A stretch of 54,934 nt of DNA from Candidatus Uhrbacteria bacterium. Its GTDB lineage: Bacteria; Patescibacteriota; Patescibacteriia; UBA9934. The notes beneath the pieces are model-generated. The model ran no database searches. It saw nothing but the letters and a program-made list of their open reading frames with translations, and was not told where the DNA came from. How positions within the stretch are numbered: the stretch's first letter is position 1; each line of letters starts with the position of its first letter. The position numbers were made by a program, and so were the translations under genes. Location of the stretch: the NCBI GenBank assembly GCA_018673485.1, contig JABHCP010000016.1:1-54934 (forward strand). Direction: 5' to 3'. Positions 39,564-46,801 of this stretch are shown here, piece after piece.

Positions 39564-40449
39564 ACCTCCATATAAATGCCAGGGTGATAAGCACAAATGC
39601 AATCAACCCCATTGCTCTAAGGGAAAAAAACCAAACCACTAATGAATCCGAATACACCTCACCATCAGCCCAAGGCTGAACATCTACTTTTACCTGATAT
39701 GGCCCGAGTGCCCACGGGTCACTGACAGAAACTGCAAACGTACGCTCCTGACCTTCGGCTATTCTTTTAAATTCCGGGTTTGCGTCAAATATATTTACGA
39801 CGCCACCCATCCAGCTAACCAATGAGACGCTTCCGGATGGTTGAACAAACCGATCTCCTGAATTTCGAACAGTGTAATATGTATCAACTTCGCTAAAACT
39901 TATGGTGCTCTCGGCATCAAAACCTAGCCACTGACTATCTTCTAATATTCCGTCACCAATTGATACAAATAACAGTGTTATAAATCCGGACTGAACCGCG
40001 ATACCAGAGCTGTCTGACGCGCTCTCCACAATCCTCGCTCCAACCACCATGCTCTGCGATTTAGCAGTTTCACTTGGAGCAATTGAAATGACAAATTCCC
40101 TGACCTCGCCTGAAACTAAGTCAAACGACTCCAGCTCAGATGAAAACCAAGACGCTTCATCAACGCTAAGCTCGTAAAATGAATAGTCTGTTTGCTCGTC
40201 TCCAAGTTCAACGCCAATGAAATCAATCAAGTATGTCTTACTCTCTGCGCTTTCATTCTGCACAACAATATCGAACTGCCCTACATCACCCTGCTTTACT
40301 GCAACATCTAGAACGTTTGGATAGAGCAAGGTGGCGCGCGTAATGTTTGCAACACCCAAAAAAACCAAGGCTGTGAAAAATACTCTAGTAATCACCCACA
40401 TATATAATCGTGATTGTGTGAGAATATGTTCCACTGGCCTCAAATCCAT
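39547..40449 (-). CDS. Secreted protein with DUF916-like beta domain and C-terminal TM
   Basis: VKQGDVGQFDIVVQNESAESKTYLIDF; C-terminal TM ALVLITLAFIWRYAKRS-like. Confidence 0.6.
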   Translation of the reverse strand: MDLRPVEHILTQSRLYMWVITRVFFTALVFLGVANITRATLLYPNVLDVAVKQGDVGQFDIVVQNESAESKTYLIDFIGVELGDEQTDYSFYELSVDEASWFSSELESFDLVSGEVREFVISIAPSETAKSQSMVVGARIVESASDSSGIAVQSGFITLLFVSIGDGILEDSQWLGFDAESTISFSEVDTYYTVRNSGDRFVQPSGSVSLVSWMGGVVNIFDANPEFKRIAEGQERTFAVSVSDPWALGPYQVKVDVQPWADGEVYSDSLVVWFFSLRAMGLIAFVLITLAFIWRYAKRS

Positions 40450-41299
40450 TCGCTGAAGATTTTAGCGTCAGAAAATCTCTAGATTCAAATGTATTCGATG
40501 CTCGGCTCCCCACTTGCTGCAAGGTCGATGTTATCGCAACGTCCTGAGTATCGAAATCTGAAGAAAGAGTCGTGTCGGATGATCTTGCGCCATATTCCCT
40601 AGAACCAACCGTAACTGCACCGTCGGCTACATCGGTAATTGTATCCGTTCCTGTTGTTAAGTCCTGATTCTCATATACATAAACGCTATACCCATCACCA
40701 ACATCGGCTGTAACCTCCCAACCTATCGCCGTTGTTGCAAGCACTGAAGGCGTGGGCTCAGGCATCGTTGTCACAGTTGCATTCATGTTGTAGAGATAGT
40801 CATCCACTCCACCAACTGTTGGCATAACTGTCGCATAGTGCCATTGGTCTACGGTTATAGTTGTGACATTTATGGATGTAATTTTACCCATCGCAGAAAT
40901 CTGTGACTCCCCCTCATCTTCAACAATTAGCACCATATCACCGACAGTAAAGCCAGAGACAGATGAAACCGTCACCGCGGTATCGGTAACTGAAATAGCA
41001 GAAACCTGCGTTGATCTGCTTTCGATGAATATCTCAAAATCAGCTACTCGGTCATAAACACCGGCCCTATACCCCTGGTCCAATTCATAAGATGTGCTCG
41101 ACCCCTGTGATGCGCTGCTAGGATCTACTGAATCTCGCAGTATATATGAGCTCGAGCTTGAAGTATCATCTCCGCCAGCACTAATGCTATCCCACTGAAT
41201 TTGAAAGTTAGTAGAAGTCATCTGGCCAAAAACAGAAAAGCTGCAGCTAAAAATAGCTACAAGAACAACTAGAGCGATAGAAAGCTCTCTTCGTTTCAT
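40385..41299 (-). CDS. Secreted hypothetical surface protein
   Basis: Signal peptide LSIALVVLVAIFSCSFSVFG; first of the 41.3-to-32.9 kb surface block. Confidence 0.7.
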   Translation of the reverse strand: MKRRELSIALVVLVAIFSCSFSVFGQMTSTNFQIQWDSISAGGDDTSSSSSYILRDSVDPSSASQGSSTSYELDQGYRAGVYDRVADFEIFIESRSTQVSAISVTDTAVTVSSVSGFTVGDMVLIVEDEGESQISAMGKITSINVTTITVDQWHYATVMPTVGGVDDYLYNMNATVTTMPEPTPSVLATTAIGWEVTADVGDGYSVYVYENQDLTTGTDTITDVADGAVTVGSREYGARSSDTTLSSDFDTQDVAITSTLQQVGSRASNTFESRDFLTLKSSANGFEASGTYSHTITIIYVGDY

Positions 41300-41378
41300 A
41301 CACAGGAATTATATCAATGAACACAATTTTTAGCCAAAGGCATAATTGGCTAACCTTAGCACAATATCAATGCTTGCC

Positions 41379-41387
41379 TGTGGATAA
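41379..41387. promoter_or_regulatory. Perfect DnaA box (TGTGGATAA); near-match TGTGGAGAA at 41421-41429
   Basis: 9-mer equals reverse complement of TTATCCACA. Confidence 0.5.
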
Positions 41388-41467
41388 TTATAGCAAATAT
41401 TGGCTCTGGGCCCTACTACCTGTGGAGAACTCCATTTATTCTTTGTCTACGCCTTGCTAGACAAGCA

Positions 41468-41483
41468 GATTTCACGTGAAACG
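41468..41483. promoter_or_regulatory. parS-like site GATTTCACGTGAAACG (13/16)
   Basis: Core TTTCACGTGAAA intact. Confidence 0.6.
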
Positions 41484-41940
41484 CTCACATCTAAAGTAAT
41501 ACACTAGAAGTGACCTACGGTGATACAGAACTCTTCTATCTTCTCCGCTCTTCTAGGTGGCAAAAATCCCTACTTGATATGATTGTGGGCTCTCAGACTA
41601 ACAAATTCCAGTATCTTATCCTTGTGCGCACTAGAGACTGCATATACCCTTGCGTTCACATATTTACTACCGAACAAGTCATGTCGATCCTGCATCACCA
41701 ATAACAACATAAGCGATCCAAGAATAGGGCCCATCATCACACTTATTGCAGTCCAAATCATAACCCAGTCTTTACCACTAATAAGGAACGGCGCTCATCA
41801 GATGTGGTCCACAATCCCCTATCACATCTCAAACTCTGCACTTTCGATATTCACTAATATCTCTTGGCTTCCAAAAGAGGTCACTAGCAACGAGTCTCGG
41901 CTGATGCAAAAACTCATATTGAGTGAATAAAACAAAATCA

Positions 41941-41959
41941 CCGCATCTAGTGCGGTGAT
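41941..41959. terminator. Hairpin CCGCA-tctag-TGCGG downstream of tRNA-Arg
   Basis: caCCGCAtctagTGCGGtgatttt, T-run on both sides. Confidence 0.7.
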
Positions 41960-41961
41960 TT

Positions 41962-42039
41962 TGGTGACCCCGGTAGGACTCGAACCTACAACCTTATCCT
42001 TAGGACGGATCTGCTCTATCCAATTGAGCTACGGAGCCA
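41962..42039 (-). tRNA. tRNA-Arg, anticodon CCT, 3' CCA encoded
   Basis: GGCTCCGTAGCTCAATTGGATAGAGCAGATCCGTCCTAAGGATAAGGTTGTAGGTTCGAGTCCTACCGGGGTCACCA cloverleaf. Confidence 0.95.
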
Positions 42040-42040
42040 T

Positions 42041-42056
42041 AGTTTCACGTGAAACA
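42041..42056. promoter_or_regulatory. parS site AGTTTCACGTGAAACA (15/16 to TGTTTCACGTGAAACA)
   Basis: Direct match to the ParB-site consensus. Confidence 0.8.
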
Positions 42057-42134
42057 TGCGTCGTAAAACATTACACATCGCTGTTGAAGCAACAAAATTA
42101 CGATGGTGGTATAATATCACAAAACCAAAATACT

Positions 42135-43253
42135 ATGAATACTTTTGACCTTATTTTACTCGTGCTTTTGATCGCATGCGCCGCAGCACTAGCAGTCATC
42201 ATCTACAAGCTTTCAAAATCCTCCGGATCCCAAGCGTCGCAAAATACTGATCAGATGCTCATGATGATCAAGGAGGATTTATCAAGAGGATCAGACCAGC
42301 ACAAAAAGGACTTACTAATTCAGATACAGCACTTGCAAAAAGAAATGGGCGAAGGAATCAGGCACTCTCATTCCTCAATGCAGAAACAGTTTGATCAAAC
42401 ATCTCGAATAGTTCAGGACGTAACAAAAAGGCTTACCGACCTAGATCAAACCAACAAACAGGTTCTCGACTTCTCTTCACAACTGCAGAACCTGCAGAAC
42501 ATTCTAAAGAACCCAAAACAGCGAGGCGTCCTAGGTGAGTATTGGCTGGAAACGCTTTTGAGCAACGTTCTACCAAAGGACAGTTACAAAATGCAGTATA
42601 AAATAGGAGTGGACGAAAAGACGGATCAAATCCTTATAGCCGATGCTGCAATCTTCGTGCGCGATCAAATAATTCCAATTGACGCCAAGTTCACATTGGA
42701 AAACTATAACCGCATGATGGAAGAAGCACACAACGAAGAACTGAGAGACAAGCTTGAAAAATTATTCAAGGCTGACGTAAAAAAACGGATTGACGAAACC
42801 TCTAAGTACATCAGGCAAGGGCAGGGGACTATGAATTTCGCATTTATGTTCATACCAGCTGAGGGCGTTTACTACAACCTATTAAACGCGGATGTTGGAT
42901 CGGGAATAAACAGCAGCAATTTAGTGCAGTATGCATTCGAAAAGCACGTAATGATGGTTTCACCAACCTCATTCTATGCATACTTGCAAACAGTATTACT
43001 AGGATTGCGTGAATTACAGCTCGAGGAATCCACTCAAGAAATCATTAAACGCGTTTCAGAGCTGGGTAAACATGTAAACAGCTACAGTGATTACCATGAG
43101 CGACTTGGTAAAAACCTGGGAACAGTAGTTAATCAATACAACAGCTCTAGCAATGAGTTACGCAAGGTCAGTAAGGACGTTTCAAAAATTACGTCAGGGA
43201 CACTCGATAACATCATTGAAACTGACGAGGTAATAAAACCACAAATCAACTAA
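42135..43253 (+). CDS. rmuC: DNA recombination protein RmuC
   Basis: N-terminal TM then coiled coil; KQRGVLGEYWLETLLSNVLP; DQIIPIDAKFTLENYNRM; FAFMFIPAEGVYYNLL. Confidence 0.92.
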   Translation: MNTFDLILLVLLIACAAALAVIIYKLSKSSGSQASQNTDQMLMMIKEDLSRGSDQHKKDLLIQIQHLQKEMGEGIRHSHSSMQKQFDQTSRIVQDVTKRLTDLDQTNKQVLDFSSQLQNLQNILKNPKQRGVLGEYWLETLLSNVLPKDSYKMQYKIGVDEKTDQILIADAAIFVRDQIIPIDAKFTLENYNRMMEEAHNEELRDKLEKLFKADVKKRIDETSKYIRQGQGTMNFAFMFIPAEGVYYNLLNADVGSGINSSNLVQYAFEKHVMMVSPTSFYAYLQTVLLGLRELQLEESTQEIIKRVSELGKHVNSYSDYHERLGKNLGTVVNQYNSSSNELRKVSKDVSKITSGTLDNIIETDEVIKPQIN

Positions 43254-43287
43254 AAATTACCATAACAAAAATCAGCCCATTCACCTC

Positions 43288-43352
43288 TTCCATATCGAGC
43301 GAAGCGAGATATCTCCTCGAGGAGATCCCTCACATTCGTTCGAGATGGATGG
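43288..43352. repeat. REP-like imperfect palindrome CCATATCGAGCGAAGCGAGATATCTCCTCGAGGAGAT...TTCGAGATGG
   Basis: Inverted arms around TCGA centre. Confidence 0.6.
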
Positions 43353-43371
43353 GGCAGGGGCTGATTTTTGT

Positions 43372-43635
43372 TTACGCTACTTTTTTAAGCAACTTCATTG
43401 ACTGCGCTTTTACACGTGCTGCTTTATTCTTCTTGATAATTCCGTGTAGAACCATCTTGTCAGCAAGCTTGTAAAGCTTTGGAACCATAGACTCAACTTC
43501 TTTCATCTTATTTTCATCAGATAATTTCCGCATTTGTCTACGCATTGAATGCAACTCTGATCGGTAGATCTTGTTACGTTCAAAACGTTTTTTACTCTGT
43601 CGAAGAGCTTTCTTGGCATTAGCTAAGTTTGGCAT
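43372..43635 (-). CDS. rpsT: 30S ribosomal protein S20
   Basis: MPNLANAKKALRQSKKRFERNKIYRSELHSMRRQMRK...IIKKNKAARVKAQSMKLLKKV. Confidence 0.93.
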   Translation of the reverse strand: MPNLANAKKALRQSKKRFERNKIYRSELHSMRRQMRKLSDENKMKEVESMVPKLYKLADKMVLHGIIKKNKAARVKAQSMKLLKKVA

Positions 43636-43704
43636 AGTTTTCTATATCGAGCGTGATATAAATAATTTGAGACGTCGCAATAGTACGAAATTTAGCGACT
43701 TTTG

Positions 43705-44691
43705 TCAATTATCAGAAGTTGATAGCGGAGCAATTGATAGATCAACCACTTGTTTTGGGTTCAAAACCCCAGTCTTTACAAGGAAATCATTATCAAACAT
43801 CTCGGATTGAACAGCAATTAGCTCATCTTTAGAAAAGTGTTGCTGCTGCTGAGTTAACTTCTTTGCAACAAATGGATGAACACCCAAAGTTTGCGCCAAA
43901 TCACGCTCAGACGATCCTGGGTTGCACTCAAAGAAGCTCGCAGCTGCGATTAATAGCCTAACTTGCCGAACAAGCATCCCGAATAATTGAGCGTCTGGTG
44001 TCCCAAATAATCTCTGTTGCTCTAGAAGCTGCTTAACCTTTCTTGTGTCTCGTTGACTCAATGCATCTAAAAAGACAAACATTTGATCATCAGCGCTCGG
44101 TCTTACCATTAAATCCAAATCTACCTGAGTGACTTCGCGGCCTCTGCAATAACTAGCAAGCTTCTCAAGTTCTAACGACAACATCCACGCATCAACCCCA
44201 GCCATCATTATAAAACTACGCACCAGGGCAGAGGAAATTCTCAGATCCAACTTCACAGATTCATCCGCAACCCACTTAGCGGCCTGGCCCTCACTCATTG
44301 GTTCAAAAATATACTCATGCACTCCATCGACTTCTTTGAAGTTTAGGACCATCGCGTGCTTGCGTGCCTTGGCGACACTCAACTCATCAAACAAAACGAC
44401 GATAGTGCTTTCTGGAACGTTTTCAAAAATCTCAATCCAAGGTTTTGATTCTGGCTTACGCGTAATCTCGCTCATCAAACCTTTCAAAATCACCATTCGT
44501 TTTTGTGCCAAAAACGGAGGAGATTGAATTGCTTGCGCGACTTGCCCAATGTCAAACTTCTTCTGATCGCGAAGAGGGAACTCGACAACATTTGTCCCCG
44601 ACGGATCAAACTTATCCAAAAAAGCCTCACGCATTACACGCACCTTCTCCTTAGCATTAAACTTGTCCTTACCAAAAACAAATATCAACAT
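43705..44691 (-). CDS. holA: DNA polymerase III delta subunit
   Basis: LIFVFGKDKFNAKEKVRVMREAF; SPPFLAQKRMVILKGL. Confidence 0.88.
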   Translation of the reverse strand: MLIFVFGKDKFNAKEKVRVMREAFLDKFDPSGTNVVEFPLRDQKKFDIGQVAQAIQSPPFLAQKRMVILKGLMSEITRKPESKPWIEIFENVPESTIVVLFDELSVAKARKHAMVLNFKEVDGVHEYIFEPMSEGQAAKWVADESVKLDLRISSALVRSFIMMAGVDAWMLSLELEKLASYCRGREVTQVDLDLMVRPSADDQMFVFLDALSQRDTRKVKQLLEQQRLFGTPDAQLFGMLVRQVRLLIAAASFFECNPGSSERDLAQTLGVHPFVAKKLTQQQQHFSKDELIAVQSEMFDNDFLVKTGVLNPKQVVDLSIAPLSTSDN

Positions 44692-44722
44692 AGTGAGCCC
44701 ATCTTATCATAATCACAGAAGC

Positions 44723-44758
44723 AAAACACCCCGCTCGGAGCACCGAAACGGGGGCAAG
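44723..44758 (-). terminator. Terminator of the small accessory unit (CCCCGTTtcggtgctccgAGCGGGG-tgtttt)
   Basis: Minus-strand hairpin plus T-rich tail. Confidence 0.65.
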
Positions 44759-44778
44759 ACTCTCTCACAATGCACACT

Positions 44779-45066
44779 TCACACAGTAACGAAGAATCGA
44801 TGTGTGAATTTGTTACCATGGCGATCTTTCCACCTCACGACACAAGGAAACGAATTATCGAGGTCAGAAGGACTTATCACTTCAACTACAATCTCACTGC
44901 AGTCATCGCGCTTGAGCGCCACTGCAACAGCCTTGAAGACGTGAGCATTCACCCCCTCTAAATCATCTTGTACACAAGCACACTCTCGAATCGCATCGTG
45001 AGCTGCCGACGCCATACTATAGGCCCAGATAGATCCAAAATCGATCTGACTCCATTCTCTAGACAT
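44779..45066 (-). CDS. Small accessory protein of unknown function
   Basis: GGAG Shine-Dalgarno; promoter TTGACT (45137-45142)-17-TAATCT (45114-45119); flanked by 15-bp direct repeats. Confidence 0.65.
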   Translation of the reverse strand: MSREWSQIDFGSIWAYSMASAAHDAIRECACVQDDLEGVNAHVFKAVAVALKRDDCSEIVVEVISPSDLDNSFPCVVRWKDRHGNKFTHRFFVTV

Positions 45067-45146
45067 GATTAACTCCTTGGGATATTGACTTACACATGAA
45101 GAGTGTAGGTAGTAGATTAATCAATAAAAATTAAAAAGTCAATCCA

Positions 45147-45176
45147 AAAACACCCCGCTCGATGAAAAGGGTGTTT
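45147..45176 (-). terminator. rnhB terminator AAAACACC...GGGTGTTTT
   Basis: Inverted repeat with T-run. Confidence 0.75.
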
Positions 45177-45184
45177 TGAAATAC

Positions 45185-45790
45185 CTATCGATACTTTTCA
45201 AAAATCTTGTAGCTCATTCTGTGGATGGGGCAGGGGCCGTGTTTTTCGATTTGTGATCGGTGGAGGGCGGTGCCGTATCCTTTGTGGCGATTGAATTCGT
45301 ACTCTGGATATTCTTGAGCTATCTTCAGCATCATTCTGTCGCGGGTGACTTTTGCGATTATTGAGGCAGCTGCAATTGATTTTACTAACTGATCTCCACG
45401 GATAATTGATTCTTGTTTACAATCGAGCTCTGGAATTTTCCACGCATCGATAAGAGCCACCTCCAAGCCTTCAATATGCTCAAGCGCCCTACGCATTGCC
45501 AGTAGGGAAGCCTGTCTCACATTAATTAGATCGACTTCTTTATGTGACGCCTCACCAACGCCATACGCACTTGCCTTTAACAATATTTGATCAAACAAGT
45601 CTTCACGACGCTTTTCACTTAACAATTTGGAATCGTTAATGTCACCAAGCCTTGAATCCAAAGGCAAAACCACAGCCGCCGCAACAACGGGCCCAGCCAA
45701 CGATCCAGCACCAACCTCATCGGCACCGGCTATAACAGTGAAGCCCTGATCTATATATTTCTTTTCAAAACAGAATGTTGGTCGTTTCAT
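45185..45790 (-). CDS. rnhB: Ribonuclease HII
   Basis: VIAGADEVGAGSLAGPVVAAAVVLP; AAASIIAKVTRDRMM; HKGYGT. Confidence 0.95.
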   Translation of the reverse strand: MKRPTFCFEKKYIDQGFTVIAGADEVGAGSLAGPVVAAAVVLPLDSRLGDINDSKLLSEKRREDLFDQILLKASAYGVGEASHKEVDLINVRQASLLAMRRALEHIEGLEVALIDAWKIPELDCKQESIIRGDQLVKSIAAASIIAKVTRDRMMLKIAQEYPEYEFNRHKGYGTALHRSQIEKHGPCPIHRMSYKIFEKYR

Positions 45791-45799
45791 ACGCAATAA

Positions 45800-45828
45800 T
45801 TGACAAAATTGCCATTTTTTGATAATTT
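45800..45828 (+). promoter_or_regulatory. Promoter TTGACA-17-TAATTT of the NYN unit, -35 inside hairpin GCAAT-aattgacaaa-ATTGC
   Basis: Hexamers and stem read directly. Confidence 0.7.
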
Positions 45829-45855
45829 ATTCAGTCCCCACGAAGGAGAAAAACC

Positions 45856-46371
45856 GTGTCAGACCTCGAACGCGTCATGATCTTTGTCGATGGCTCCAAC
45901 CTGAGCTCTGCTCTGCGAAAACTGAGGGCAGAACAAGTACTTTATCTACCGATGTTCAGACAGATGTGTGCCGAGGTCTCCGGTAGGCCCATGGCTGTGC
46001 ACTACTTTGACAGCACATCACCTGGCCCAAAACGAGATACTCGCATCACACTTTTTCGTGCGCTCGCTCGCATACCCAAGGTCCATCTCCATATCCACGA
46101 AAGAGTTGCAAATGGAAACAGCTCGCAAGAGCGTGGCGTCGATGTTGACCTAGCTGCCCACATGACATTGTTGGCGAGCACCGACCAGTTCGATATCGCA
46201 ATCCTTGTAAGCGGCGACCAAGACTTCGTGCCGGTGGTAAAGTTAGTGCGGGATATTGGAAAACGCGTCTTCATTATCACTGGCGGACACGGAGCCGCGC
46301 AGTGCTACCATGATGACAACTACTTCGTCCACCTGGAACAAATCCTACGTGATATGCGCAAAAGCGCATAA
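45856..46371 (+). CDS. NYN/LabA-like domain nuclease (GTG start; accessory unit)
   Basis: VMIFVDGSNLSSALRK; RGVDVDLAAHMTLLAS; ILVSGDQDFVPVVKLVRDIGKRV. Confidence 0.85.
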   Translation: MSDLERVMIFVDGSNLSSALRKLRAEQVLYLPMFRQMCAEVSGRPMAVHYFDSTSPGPKRDTRITLFRALARIPKVHLHIHERVANGNSSQERGVDVDLAAHMTLLASTDQFDIAILVSGDQDFVPVVKLVRDIGKRVFIITGGHGAAQCYHDDNYFVHLEQILRDMRKSA

Positions 46372-46384
46372 GCTCACTTCCTCG

Positions 46385-46403
46385 CAACCCGCCACAGCGG
46401 GTT
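46385..46403 (+). terminator. Hairpin CAACCCGC-caca-GCGGGTTG of the NYN unit
   Basis: 8-bp perfect stem. Confidence 0.75.
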
Positions 46404-46425
46404 GTCATGCTTTCCGCGTTTCTCA

Positions 46426-46800
46426 TTAACGACCAATCCGATCGAGATAATACAACCACGTAGTAGAAAAAATACCAAAGACTATTAGTATGGCCAATAA
46501 CGTGGTAGAAAATTCTGATAATAACGAAATCATGATTGCTAGAATTGCAAACGCTGACCAGATTATCTTGAGTTTGAGCATTGCTCTAAAAACTTCGACT
46601 CCTGATTTGTGAACCGATAGGGAAGTCCCGCCGATTGCAAAAAGTGCGGCGCCGATCAATCGGATTGTGAGAGTGTTCTCATCTTCGATCCCCAATAACC
46701 CAGAGACCCAAACGGGCGCTAGGAACATTGGTATAGCGAAGATCATATCAGTAACAAAATGCGCTATGAACCATTTTCTAAGTGATGATGGTACTTTCAT
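46426..46800 (-). CDS. Four-TM membrane protein of unknown function
   Basis: Hydrophobic segments; start abuts polA stop. Confidence 0.7.
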   Translation of the reverse strand: MKVPSSLRKWFIAHFVTDMIFAIPMFLAPVWVSGLLGIEDENTLTIRLIGAALFAIGGTSLSVHKSGVEVFRAMLKLKIIWSAFAILAIMISLLSEFSTTLLAILIVFGIFSTTWLYYLDRIGR

Positions 46801-46801
46801 A

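Noticed and set aside
41570-41761. Small minus-strand TM-like ORF between parS-like sites
   Set aside because: No clear Shine-Dalgarno or terminator; could be a remnant but support is too thin.
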